Assembly: GCF_026000115.1 (NCBI RefSeq)
Contig: NZ_AP026867.1
Span: 341,501-405,500 of the forward strand
DNA length: 64,000 nt
From: Aureispira anguillae
GTDB lineage: Bacteria > Bacteroidota > Bacteroidia > Chitinophagales > Saprospiraceae
Direction: 5' to 3'
The position numbers and the translations under genes are program-made. This document shows, in pieces, positions 5,382 to 14,855 of the stretch. The notes beneath the pieces are model-generated. The model searched no databases. It saw only the letters and a list, made by a program, of their open reading frames with translations, and had not been told where the DNA came from. The first letter of the stretch is position 1; each line of letters opens with the position of its first letter.

Positions 5382-7973
5382 CTACAATTGTTTAGTTAAT
5401 GTAAACTTAAAAGTTGCTCCCTTTCCTTTTACGGATTCTACCCAAATTTGACCACCATGAATTTCAACAATCTTTTTACAGGTAGCTAAGCCAATGCCAG
5501 AGCCTTCAAACTCAGAAGAAGAATGGAGTTTTTTAAAGGCACTAAAAATTTCTTCATGGTATTTTTTGTCAATTCCAATGCCATTATCAGAGATACAAAT
5601 GGTTACAGTATCTTTTTCTTGATTTTCAGCATATATAGTAATAATAGGATGGGTGTGTAGTGCCATGTATTTCATAGCATTGCTGATTAAGTTGATAAAA
5701 AGTTGTTCCAATAAAAAAGGGCGCCCTTTGATGGTGGGCAACTTTCCGACTGTGTTTATTTGAGCAGAAGAATCAATGATATTTTGATGCAATAATTTGA
5801 GCACCTTTGTTAAAACAGCATTCAAATCTATTGGAATGAGGGGATCATTGCTGCTAGAAACTTTTGCAAAATTTAATAAATTAGTAACTAGTTTGTTGAG
5901 GCTGTTACTTGAAAAAATAATTAATTCAAGCAACTCAGCATCTTCTTCTTCAAGTTTTGAATGATATTTTTCATGTAAAATATTGGCAATGCTATTTATA
6001 TTGCCTAGGGGAGATTTTAAATCATGAGCAGCTACATGAGCAAACCTAGAGAGGTTTTGATTGCTTTCTTCAATTTGCTTTTTTTGCTTCTCTAAATAGA
6101 GTTCTACTAACTTTTCATCGGTGTGGTCTTCATCCATGACAATAAATTCAGGAATACTTTTAGGGCTCTTTTTTAAAGGGACATAAGTAATCTTCCTCCA
6201 CATCAGTCCTTCCTCAAATTTATCTACAGGTATTAATTCATTTGTCATGGCTCCTTCCAAAACCATATTCTTATCACTTCTTTGTTTGAGAAAGGAGGCA
6301 ATCAAATCAAATGTAGGTTTAGGAAGTACATCTTTATAGTTATACTTGCGTTTTCCTCTAAACTTTTCTTTTATTTTATAAACATTCAAAATAAATGTAT
6401 TCCCCCAAAGGATATCAAGTTTTTGATTAATTTTTGCCAACCCTACAGGAACAGCATTGGTAATAGTCTCCAATTCTATTTTTTGTGTTTCTATCGTTCT
6501 CTTGGATTTTCTCACTATAATCATAAGGGAGATTAATAGAAAGGAGAACAATGAAAAAACGCCAAAAAGGGTGCTCCACAGTCTTGCCTTAGATTTTTCG
6601 AGTTGGGCTTGTTTATTGGCGTGTTCTATTTCCTTATTAGACCAAAAGTCAAGTTGTTGTTTGTAAATATTGGTTTTATTTTGAAGGGATAAATATGTGA
6701 TAGAATCTAAATGTCTGATTTCATTTTGAAGTTTTAAATAGGTGCCTAAATCTTTTTGAGGGTCTAGGATTTTTTCTATTTTTTTTAAATCGTCTAGGAA
6801 TTGTTTCAGGTTATAGTCACCTAGAAGTTTTCCCTTTTTTTTAGTATAACGAGTTGCTGCAAACATATAATTTATCATGTCATCCACTTGACTAGCATCC
6901 TTGGCGGTCTCTAGGGTATAAATCATCATATTATAGTTGAGTGCATACCTTTTATAACCATATCGTGGTAAATTCTTGGACAGATAATGATAGTCATTTA
7001 TAACCTGGCTATAGTTTTTTTGTAACACATCTGCTTTCATTGTCATGTGTCTACATTCATCATACGTATTTTTATTAAACTTGCCTTCTTGGTATAATGT
7101 ATGGAATTGCTCTTTATAATAATTGGCTGAATCCCTTTGGTTTAACCAGCCCAAAGCACTATATAGTTGTGTATAGAGAAATCCAACAAATGGGTTGTAG
7201 AAATCTTTCTTCTGGCATAGAATTAGGATTGGTTGAGTGTCTTCTATAATATTTTTATATGTTTCTTCACCTTTATTAGGCATGTTTCTAGGAACATTAA
7301 GGTTGTAACCTATCCTAGTAGCCATATCTGGATCTTCATATTTTAAAGCAATTTCTAATCCTTTTCTTTTGGCAAATACTGACTTTTTTTGTTCATCAAA
7401 AAAGGCACTGGATATGTATCCTATATTAGAATAGATCGAGGATAATTGAGAAAAATAGATAGCTGGTTTATCTTCTAGAAGGGGAACAGCTTTCATCAGA
7501 TATTCCATCGCCTGTTGGGGAGCCTCTTGTCTTAACAATTCATGGAGAATTATATAGGCAAAATATTTCTGATAATTAGTATAGGTTTGGAACTCCTCAC
7601 TTTCAATGAGCTCTGATAAAAATTTTCTGTTTTTGTTAACGTTTTGTTTTGCATCATAGCTCACCTTCTTAATGTTGGCAAAAACAACTAAGTTTTCATC
7701 AGATGAATATTGTGCTATAGAATCGAGATAGTTATAGGCTCCTTCTTTGTCCTTAGAAGATTTTTTGTTTAATGCTTTGGCTGTAATTTGTACTTTTTCA
7801 TATTTTTCAAACTCCTCTATGGGATTAATAGCTTCTTGTTTTTGGCATGAAAATGTAAGGATGCCTATCAAGATAAATAAGATTGTTTTCCAAATATTAT
7901 GACAAGGTATATTTGTGCAAAATTTGCATAAATTAGCTGTAAAACCAACTATAGAAGAACCTGAGTTTTTCAA
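5382..7973 (-). CDS. Sensor histidine kinase with lipoprotein-like N-terminus and TPR-like sensor
   Basis: Encodes 863 residues. An N-terminal hydrophobic stretch (about 30-42) ends in LTFSC, a lipobox. A long TPR-like helical sensor region spans about 50-460, a membrane segment 466-487, and a PAS-like region 500-620. The kinase core follows: HisKA with H650 in AAHDLKSPLGN, N box NLISNAMKY, G1 DNGIGID and G2 GSGIGLA. It should autophosphorylate on H650 and pass the phosphate to a response regulator not encoded next to it. The only available start is TTG at 7973, just after an in-frame stop, leaving a long polar segment before the signal sequence, so the true start is uncertain. Both a lipobox and an internal membrane segment are present, a layout common in Bacteroidota TPR-kinases. 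Confidence 0.9.
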   Translation of the reverse strand: MKNSGSSIVGFTANLCKFCTNIPCHNIWKTILFILIGILTFSCQKQEAINPIEEFEKYEKVQITAKALNKKSSKDKEGAYNYLDSIAQYSSDENLVVFANIKKVSYDAKQNVNKNRKFLSELIESEEFQTYTNYQKYFAYIILHELLRQEAPQQAMEYLMKAVPLLEDKPAIYFSQLSSIYSNIGYISSAFFDEQKKSVFAKRKGLEIALKYEDPDMATRIGYNLNVPRNMPNKGEETYKNIIEDTQPILILCQKKDFYNPFVGFLYTQLYSALGWLNQRDSANYYKEQFHTLYQEGKFNKNTYDECRHMTMKADVLQKNYSQVINDYHYLSKNLPRYGYKRYALNYNMMIYTLETAKDASQVDDMINYMFAATRYTKKKGKLLGDYNLKQFLDDLKKIEKILDPQKDLGTYLKLQNEIRHLDSITYLSLQNKTNIYKQQLDFWSNKEIEHANKQAQLEKSKARLWSTLFGVFSLFSFLLISLMIIVRKSKRTIETQKIELETITNAVPVGLAKINQKLDILWGNTFILNVYKIKEKFRGKRKYNYKDVLPKPTFDLIASFLKQRSDKNMVLEGAMTNELIPVDKFEEGLMWRKITYVPLKKSPKSIPEFIVMDEDHTDEKLVELYLEKQKKQIEESNQNLSRFAHVAAHDLKSPLGNINSIANILHEKYHSKLEEEDAELLELIIFSSNSLNKLVTNLLNFAKVSSSNDPLIPIDLNAVLTKVLKLLHQNIIDSSAQINTVGKLPTIKGRPFLLEQLFINLISNAMKYMALHTHPIITIYAENQEKDTVTICISDNGIGIDKKYHEEIFSAFKKLHSSSEFEGSGIGLATCKKIVEIHGGQIWVESVKGKGATFKFTLTKQL

Positions 7974-8420
7974 TTTTTAATATTTTTTGAAGTCCAAAAA
8001 TTGGAATACTGTGTTGATGGAAATAAGTTTTTTCTTAGAGCTATTGAAAGAATTTGACTAAGAATTTTTTGTTTCATTAAACACGGAATAACAATATTAA
8101 TTATCGTGCTCATATATATATGTTCCTCCTTTTAGTGTTTGATAGGTAGTTGGTTAGGTGGTTTTTAAAGTTATGGATATATTTTTATATATAGAAATAA
8201 TTTTTCTTTTTTAAGATAAAAAATCAAGATACATTCTTGCGCTATCCCCTGACGATCTTTCGTTCTACCTAGGTGTTTTGTCGGTGTTGCAATATTTATA
8301 CTCGTTGTTACTGTGTTTTTTGCTGAGGATGCGATCGCTCAAACAACTTGCTTTCCTAGCCCCCAAGTTGATACATGAAAATAGGATGGAATCTTAGCGA
8401 TTTATGGTAAATTTATTTGT
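7974..8420. other. Intergenic stretch without a visible gene
   Basis: AT-rich sequence upstream of the kinase gene. It contains a single palindromic GCGATCGC near 8333 and short out-of-frame openings only. No gene, clear promoter or terminator is seen. Confidence 0.5.
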
Positions 8421-8740
8421 GAAATTGTTTAAAAATGGAGATACTCCGTGAGTGTTTCGCAGTGCTGTAAAACTGAGCCTATGCGAACTCACGTAAGTAT
8501 AATGAGTACACTCCGAAGGAGGGCAAAGTAAAAATTAGTTTTGTTATTAATGCGCTCTGTTCATTAGCGCTGCGCTTTAGTTAGCTGCTTCTTAACCCTT
8601 TAGTACGCTATCGTTTATGAGGTAGCAAACATGAGAGTCGTTCATGGTTTCTTCATAGCAGCGCTATGGAGCAAATTTTTAACGTCAAGTAGCTAAAAAT
8701 TAGCCTTAGCTTCGCTGATTACCAGTTCTTAAACAGCTTC
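8421..8740. repeat. Dispersed intergenic element, copy A
   Basis: Bounded by imperfect inverted repeats GAAATTGTTTAA (8421-8432) and TTAAACAGCTTC (8729-8740). It shares with the element at 46117-46320 the start (GAAATTGTTTAAAAATGGA, then GTGAGTG and TTCGCAGT) and an identical 40-base block at 8645-8684 that contains CATAGCAGCGCTATG. No coding capacity. Looks like a small non-autonomous mobile or REP-like element; copy A is longer than copy B in its middle. Confidence 0.7.
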
Positions 8741-8787
8741 TTCATTAAAGAGGTACTTGGAGGGCTCCAAAATTGAGTTTTATAGGT

Positions 8788-9540
8788 TTAAAACTGGGTC
8801 AATCTATCAATCAGGTATTGGCTTCGGCTTCGAGCGATTGCAATTGAAGTGCCATCCTCCATCACAATACTTTGAGGACGGGTACGAATGAGTCGTTCTA
8901 CATAGTTCAAATTTACGATTGCAGAGCGATGCACTCGAACAAAGCCTAGATCTTCCAATAGACTGGCGTATTCCTTCATGGATTTTGCGACCAAATACTT
9001 TTTGTGTTTATTGCAGACAAAGGTGGTGTAGCTCCCATCGGCTAAACAATACATGATATTATTAACCTCTAAGAAAACAAAGCTATTTTTAGAGGGCAAG
9101 GCAAGTCGCTTGGGAGCGGCCGAAGAAGGGCTAGACAGTTGTTGGTGGAGAGACTCGTATAATTGTTGAGTGTTTTGTTTTTTCTTGAACTGCACAATGG
9201 AAGCCCTTAGTTCTTCTAAGTCAATGGGTTTTAATAAATAATCAAGGGCAGAAAGTCTAAGTGCATTGATGGCATATTGGTCATAAGCAGTTGTGAAAAT
9301 GACCTCAAAGTTGATCTCCTCAAAATATTTAAATAAATACAAGCCTTTTTCTCCAGGCATTTCAATGTCTAAGAAAACTAAGTCAGGCAATAATTTTTGA
9401 ATAAGGGCAACGCCTTCTTTTACATTAGAAGCATCTCCAATTACTTGCACTTCTGGGCAATATTTTTCTATTAGAACCTGTAACATAAATTTTGCTTCTG
9501 GCTCGTCTTCGATTATAACTGCTCTAATTTTTTTCATCAT
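8788..9540 (-). CDS. LytTR-family response regulator
   Basis: Encodes 250 residues. The receiver domain (4-120) has the acidic pocket IIEDEPE, the phospho-acceptor D58 in VFLDIEMPG and the conserved Lys in YLLKPID. The LytTR DNA-binding domain (about 140-250) carries the FVRVHRSAIVNLNYVERL signature of AlgR/AgrA/LytR regulators. It overlaps the upstream LytS-type kinase gene by four bases (ATGA), so both are translated from one mRNA and act as a pair. Phosphorylated protein should activate promoters with paired direct repeats; the targets are not identifiable here. Confidence 0.95.
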   Translation of the reverse strand: MMKKIRAVIIEDEPEAKFMLQVLIEKYCPEVQVIGDASNVKEGVALIQKLLPDLVFLDIEMPGEKGLYLFKYFEEINFEVIFTTAYDQYAINALRLSALDYLLKPIDLEELRASIVQFKKKQNTQQLYESLHQQLSSPSSAAPKRLALPSKNSFVFLEVNNIMYCLADGSYTTFVCNKHKKYLVAKSMKEYASLLEDLGFVRVHRSAIVNLNYVERLIRTRPQSIVMEDGTSIAIARSRSQYLIDRLTQF

Positions 9541-12464
9541 GATACTTCTTGAAAATCAGTAAAAGGAATCCAGAGTTCTACTTTGGTTCCGATGGGTTGA
9601 TTGTTGTCGTTTTTTAGGTCGGTAATTTTGAGATTATTTTGAGGGTGTGCCATTTTTAACATACTCTCTTGCAATAAAATCAAACGACTCTGTGTGGTTT
9701 TTAGTCCTGAGGACTTTCTAGGGTTTTTTAGATTGAGTTTAGGATCACTTTTCCTACCCACGCCATTATCTTGAATAATACAATATAGGTAAGGAGAATG
9801 ATTTTTTAGTTCAATGAGCAACTTTCTGTTGTTTTCTCGATGCAATAAGCCATGTTTAAAGCTATTTTCAACAATGGGTTGCACCAAAAGGGGAGGGACA
9901 AAATAATCCCCATCTAATAAACTAGGATCGATTTCAAACTCAACTTGTACCTCATTTTTGAAGCGAATTTTCTCCAGTGCAATATAGTTCTCTAAAAATT
10001 CTACCAGTTGCTCAATAGAAATGGTTAGATGCCCTGAGTACTGAAAAATTTTGCGCAACAATTTAGAAAATTTATTTTGAAGCGACAAAGCAGCCTCTTC
10101 ACTTCCTCTCAGCCATAGTCCTTGGATAGCAGCTTGAACATTAAAAATAAAATGAGGGTTCATTTGTGTTTGTAGAGCTTGCATTCGCAATAAATTATTT
10201 TGATTTTGTAGCCGTTCTTCTTTTCTTTTGTTGCGAATAAATCCCCAAATGATAATACTTACTCCAGCCATTCCTCCCAAAAAGAACAAAGCATAAAACC
10301 ACCAAGTTTGCCAATAGGGTTTTTGTATGACAAAAACATATTTAACAAGGTTAGAGGTAACGCCGAGTTTATTTTCAAAGCAAACCTCTATGGTATAAGA
10401 ACCTGCCTGCAATTCATCCAACTGGACACTTTTATTTTTAGCTTTATTAATTTTCCATTTTTTGTTGTTCAATCTCCATTTTAAATGACCAGAAGTCGTA
10501 TAAGATCGCACCTCAAAAACAAGCTCTATATTATTTTCTTGGTAACTAAAAACAGTTCCTCTTTTTTCTTTATTATTAACAAGAACCTTAGCAATCTTCA
10601 AATCGGCTTTCCCTTTATTATAAGGCTCCTCTAAGATAATTTCATCAATACCTCGATTGCCATTGACGTACAATTTTTTGCGATACAACCAAGCTCTATT
10701 AAAATCGGGAGAAGTAATGCCGTTTTGTGTAGTAAATTGGTGCAGGTGTTTATAATTATTGGCATCCAATAAATAAATGATCTGCTTGGTGGTAATAGAA
10801 ATGTGTTGATGGTCAACCGAAATATTGCGAATTCTACGCTCAAGACCTCCCGTTCGTTTGATGATTCCAATAGAATGACCATTGGTATCAACTTCGATGA
10901 TATTTTTTTCTGTAATAACAAACAGCCGATTATTATTGAGGGATAGCTTTTGAATATTAGAAAAGGGAACAGCTCTCTGAACAGAATCGGTGGTTTTACG
11001 AATAAAAAGTAAAGAATCGTTGAGGGTTGTAAGTATATAATTACCCCAAGCTGTTATATCCTTTGTCGATTTATTAGGGGGAAGTCTTATATCAAACATC
11101 TGTAAAGGAATCCATTGAGAAATGGAGAAGAGCGGTTTTTGGTGGGTAAGTGTTTTCTTTGCACCATTTTGCTTGTATCTTAGATAATCACTGAATAAAC
11201 CATAAATTAGTTGATTATTGCTCTTTTTGGTATAAAAATCGTCACTTCCTGCTCTAGTAAATTTTCCATAGCCAGTGTGTTCAGCCTTAATTTTAAGGTT
11301 GTTGTCAAAAAAAACAACTTGATTTCCAGAGGTGATGTACTGTTGATTTTGGCGATCGTATGAAATGTTTTTTAACTGTCCTTTGTATTTGTTCTCATAA
11401 AACAACGCAAAGGATTGTTGATCATCGTCCCATTGGTATAGTTTACCAACTTTATCAGAATAGATAATTTTATTGTTATCGGCAAATATAAAATCAACTT
11501 CGGTAGAGGGATTATTTAGAGGGTAATGGTAGTTTTTGAAGTTGGAAGTTTTATAGAGCCCTGAGGTTAAGGTAGCAATCCAGATATTTCCTTCGTGGTC
11601 GGTTAGCACTTCATTGACAAAATTCCTATCCATAAAAAACTGCTTTTTTACAGGTAGATATAGACCTTCTTTGCATAGAATAACCAGCTGATTATGTATG
11701 ATTCTTGTTTTATAAATGCTTAATTCTTTAGGAACTTCTTTTAGTTTTAGAATGGTGTCGTTTTGGGAACTGATAATATTTTGTTCTGCATCATCAAAAT
11801 CACACCAAGAACCTTTGTAATCATTTTTGAAGACTTTAGAAGCCGATGATTTTTGGGGTTTATCTTTGGCAATTACTAGCATGGTGTCTCGAACCTGTCC
11901 TAGGTATAGTTTATTGGGGGCGTCACTCGCATAAAAAAAACCATTGTCTGATAAGCCATAGATGTAATCTGAGTTTTTAGGTAACGTTATTTTGTGTAGT
12001 TTACCAGTTTGTTGATGTTGACTGAAGATAAATGATTTTCCTGCATAGTAAGTATAGTTTTCTAGTATAAGCAAATAATCTATTTTCTTATCTATTCCAG
12101 TAGGAAAGAGGACTAAACTATCTTCTTCTAACTCAAAAACATTTCCATTAAAGTCCATCACAAAAATGTCTCCATCCGAATTTTCCTGAATATTGTGCAG
12201 TTCACTACTAAATTCTATTGAAAGCTTATATTCTTCAAAGCTGATTCCATCATAAGACCAAAGCCCGTTATCAGTAGCGATATAAAGTAAATTATTGGAA
12301 GAAAAATGGATGTCATAAATCGTATTTGTTTTGAGGGGAGAATTTACACCATAATTTGTTTTAGACAATTGTTGAGCTTGACCACTTTGGCTATCGCAAA
12401 TGATCATTACAATTAATATACTGTAATAAAAAAATAAATTATAATGATAGGGTATGATTCTCAT
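9537..12464 (-). CDS. LytS-type sensor histidine kinase with propeller and Y_Y_Y domains
   Basis: Encodes 975 residues. A signal peptide (1-30) leads to a periplasmic two-component-regulator beta-propeller (about 35-620, with repeats such as ILYIATDNGLWSYDG and HEGNIWIATLTSGLY). A Y_Y_Y-like beta domain (630-710) and one membrane segment (about 720-743) follow. The HisKA-like His_kinase domain has H771 in NPHFIFNVQ, and the ATPase domain has QPIVENSFKHG and QDNGVG. It lacks the fused AraC output of hybrid systems and signals through the LytTR regulator encoded immediately downstream with a four-base overlap. The ligand is unknown. Confidence 0.94.
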   Translation of the reverse strand: MRIIPYHYNLFFYYSILIVMIICDSQSGQAQQLSKTNYGVNSPLKTNTIYDIHFSSNNLLYIATDNGLWSYDGISFEEYKLSIEFSSELHNIQENSDGDIFVMDFNGNVFELEEDSLVLFPTGIDKKIDYLLILENYTYYAGKSFIFSQHQQTGKLHKITLPKNSDYIYGLSDNGFFYASDAPNKLYLGQVRDTMLVIAKDKPQKSSASKVFKNDYKGSWCDFDDAEQNIISSQNDTILKLKEVPKELSIYKTRIIHNQLVILCKEGLYLPVKKQFFMDRNFVNEVLTDHEGNIWIATLTSGLYKTSNFKNYHYPLNNPSTEVDFIFADNNKIIYSDKVGKLYQWDDDQQSFALFYENKYKGQLKNISYDRQNQQYITSGNQVVFFDNNLKIKAEHTGYGKFTRAGSDDFYTKKSNNQLIYGLFSDYLRYKQNGAKKTLTHQKPLFSISQWIPLQMFDIRLPPNKSTKDITAWGNYILTTLNDSLLFIRKTTDSVQRAVPFSNIQKLSLNNNRLFVITEKNIIEVDTNGHSIGIIKRTGGLERRIRNISVDHQHISITTKQIIYLLDANNYKHLHQFTTQNGITSPDFNRAWLYRKKLYVNGNRGIDEIILEEPYNKGKADLKIAKVLVNNKEKRGTVFSYQENNIELVFEVRSYTTSGHLKWRLNNKKWKINKAKNKSVQLDELQAGSYTIEVCFENKLGVTSNLVKYVFVIQKPYWQTWWFYALFFLGGMAGVSIIIWGFIRNKRKEERLQNQNNLLRMQALQTQMNPHFIFNVQAAIQGLWLRGSEEAALSLQNKFSKLLRKIFQYSGHLTISIEQLVEFLENYIALEKIRFKNEVQVEFEIDPSLLDGDYFVPPLLVQPIVENSFKHGLLHRENNRKLLIELKNHSPYLYCIIQDNGVGRKSDPKLNLKNPRKSSGLKTTQSRLILLQESMLKMAHPQNNLKITDLKNDNNQPIGTKVELWIPFTDFQEVS

Positions 12465-12547
12465 TTATAAGCTTTACAGGCTACAAAGGCTAAATTTAGT
12501 GAATAAGAAGAGAGCTTGTCAAATATAAGTAATAAACCTTGGGAATT

Positions 12548-12583
12548 AAAAAAGCAGCCAATCTCTTGTCAAGACCAGCTGCT
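12548..12583 (-). terminator. Rho-independent terminator of the LamG gene
   Basis: On the minus strand AGCAGC pairs with GCTGCT, with an inner TCTTG/CAAGA stem, followed by six T. It lies 23 bases past the stop codon of the secreted LamG protein and separates it from the kinase operon. Confidence 0.85.
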
Positions 12584-12605
12584 CTACTATTCAAGTCTAT
12601 TGGAA

Positions 12606-14381
12606 TTAATTCTTGATGAATTTTTGGATGCCTACTACTTTTGTGTCATTTAATAAGCGCACAAAGTAAACTCCTTTGGCAAGTTGCTTTGTCGGAATGG
12701 ATACCTTAGGGGCGCTTACCGTTTGGTGTTGTAAAATTTGACCTGTTGTATTGATAATCTGCAATTGTGTATTTTGATAATCTTTAGTGGTCAATGTTAC
12801 AGTAAGCCAGTCTTGGGCAGGATTGGGATATAATACCAGTTCTTCTATTGGTCGAGTGATGCTTGTTGTAGAGGTTGTTGTATTGGGAGTATACAAGTCA
12901 TTTACATCACAGTCTGAAAGTAGGCGATTGTAAATATGAATGTCATCAATAAGTCCATCCGAACCATAGTTGCTGTTGCCACAGAAGCTGCCATTTGAAT
13001 TTAATGAAGCTCCAATTCCAAGATGTGAAGTGAGGGGCGCTATTGCAAAGGCATCGGATCCGTTATTGGTGGTGGTAGAGGCTAAAAGTAGGTTGTCTAG
13101 GTATAGGTGCATTCGCTTTTGTCCTACAGGAACAACCCCATTATAAGTAACAACCAGATGATGCCAAGCGGTATCTAGAATTGTAGTGTCAGAATTTTCA
13201 TAATTGGCATTTAGTGCTGCTGCAGTTCCTGCTGAGGCATCATAATAGTTGCCATATATTTGTCCATTAGACTTGACCCCAATGGCAAATTGATGGCTTA
13301 CTTCTCCACACCAGGCATTCCCATGTTTGTGAAAAAGCTGGATGCCTCTAGATAGGTTAGATCGTTTGAACCAAATAGAAACGCTAAAGGTTGCTCCAAG
13401 ATGTGAGGTGATGTCATTAAAATTATTGCCTAAGTCTATAAAAGAAGGGCTTCCATTGGTAGTAAATTCATAAGCTGAATTAGGAGTGTTAAATCGATCG
13501 GCTACCAAAGTAACATTGCTACTATTTCCGTGGATAGTGCCTACTGCATCGTTGGCATTACCTGAAAAAGGATAGTGGGCAACGACTCCTTCTAGGCTAT
13601 CTCCTTCAACATAGAGATCTTTGATGTCACAATTTGTTAGTAATCTATTGTACAATCGGATGTCGTCAATGCTTCCATTTGTGCCATAGCTATTACTACC
13701 GCAGAGTGCGCCCGTAGAACTGAGGGAATATCCAATGCCAAGATGTGAACCTAAGGCAGGGATAGAGTCTACATCTGTCCCATTATTGGTTAAGGTTGAG
13801 GCTAATGGGGCATTATCTAGATATAAAGTGGCTCGTTTCTGTCCTGCGGCTTGTGTGCCATCATAGGTAACAACCAGATGATGCCAAGCGGTATCGGTAA
13901 CAAGGGCTATTGACTTTTCGTAATTCGCTTTTAGTCCTGCAACCGTTCCTGTTGAGGCATTGTAATAGTTGCTGTATATCTTTCCGTTGGATTCCACTCC
14001 AATGGCAAATTGAGCCGTTAGTTCTCCACACCAATTGTTGCCATGTTTGTGCAAAAGTTGCATTCCTTTAGAAAGATCAGATCGTTTAAACCAGATAGAG
14101 AAACTAAAGGTGGCAGCATTGCCTGAGGTCGTTGTATTAAAACTATTGCCTAAATCTATAAAAGATGGATTGCCACTCGTGGTAAAGGCGTAGGCTGCAT
14201 TACTGTTGCCTAATCGATCTGTTGTTAAGGTCACGTGATTTGTTGTTCCATGGATGGTTCCTACGGCATCATTGGCATTGCCCGAAAATGGATAGTAAGC
14301 AACTAGACCATTTGAGATTTGTGCTTGAACTTGACCAGTAAGCATTAATAATGCGATAAAGAAGGGGATTGTTTTGTTCAT
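12606..14381 (-). CDS. Secreted double-LamG protein with T9SS sorting domain
   Basis: Encodes 591 residues. A Sec signal peptide (1-20, ending VQAQ) is followed by two concanavalin A-like LamG domains (about 25-250 and 265-490). These are clear duplicates of each other, both opening VAHYPFSGNANDAVGTIHG or a close variant and both containing DTAWHHLVVTY. A type A T9SS C-terminal domain (about 515-591) has VLYPNPAQDWLTVTL and KGVYFVRLLND. The protein should cross the outer membrane by the type IX system and bind a carbohydrate or matrix ligand at the cell surface; the ligand cannot be predicted. Single-gene unit with its own terminator. Confidence 0.92.
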   Translation of the reverse strand: MNKTIPFFIALLMLTGQVQAQISNGLVAYYPFSGNANDAVGTIHGTTNHVTLTTDRLGNSNAAYAFTTSGNPSFIDLGNSFNTTTSGNAATFSFSIWFKRSDLSKGMQLLHKHGNNWCGELTAQFAIGVESNGKIYSNYYNASTGTVAGLKANYEKSIALVTDTAWHHLVVTYDGTQAAGQKRATLYLDNAPLASTLTNNGTDVDSIPALGSHLGIGYSLSSTGALCGSNSYGTNGSIDDIRLYNRLLTNCDIKDLYVEGDSLEGVVAHYPFSGNANDAVGTIHGNSSNVTLVADRFNTPNSAYEFTTNGSPSFIDLGNNFNDITSHLGATFSVSIWFKRSNLSRGIQLFHKHGNAWCGEVSHQFAIGVKSNGQIYGNYYDASAGTAAALNANYENSDTTILDTAWHHLVVTYNGVVPVGQKRMHLYLDNLLLASTTTNNGSDAFAIAPLTSHLGIGASLNSNGSFCGNSNYGSDGLIDDIHIYNRLLSDCDVNDLYTPNTTTSTTSITRPIEELVLYPNPAQDWLTVTLTTKDYQNTQLQIINTTGQILQHQTVSAPKVSIPTKQLAKGVYFVRLLNDTKVVGIQKFIKN

Positions 14382-14855
14382 ACTTGATTTTATTTGTTAA
14401 CGATATATAATAATGGTAAAGATTTGGGGAATGGGGGACAGGTTTGTTTGTGTGCATAACATTCGTTGCTCTATGCAATGTTAAGCCTAATAAATAGGCT
14501 GTACAAGTCATCTTTTTGAACGAAACACTTATTCACATGAACTGGACACTTTAGCTATTGAGGTGTTTTTTGTGATGATGTATTTTATGCGAGGAAGGAG
14601 ATCGGAGATAAGGATAAAAAATTAGAACAAAGGCTATGATTGACAAGGAGCTTAGCTGGTAAGTTAGGGGAATCATCAAATGGAATGGGGGAATGTTTGG
14701 GGAGCAGTACCATCCTATTTTAAAAGATGGTTACTGCTTAGTCGATTACAAATAATGCGCTAAAAAGATAGGGGCTATTGGTTATAAAGACAATGGGCAA
14801 CAGTTGGAGGAAATATTTGAGGCATCCTTTTAATGGATTTAAGCAATCCTGGGCA
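14382..14855. other. Intergenic stretch without a visible gene
   Basis: 474 bases between two minus-strand genes. Only short unconvincing open frames are present; no clear repeat, RNA or promoter motif is seen. Confidence 0.5.
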
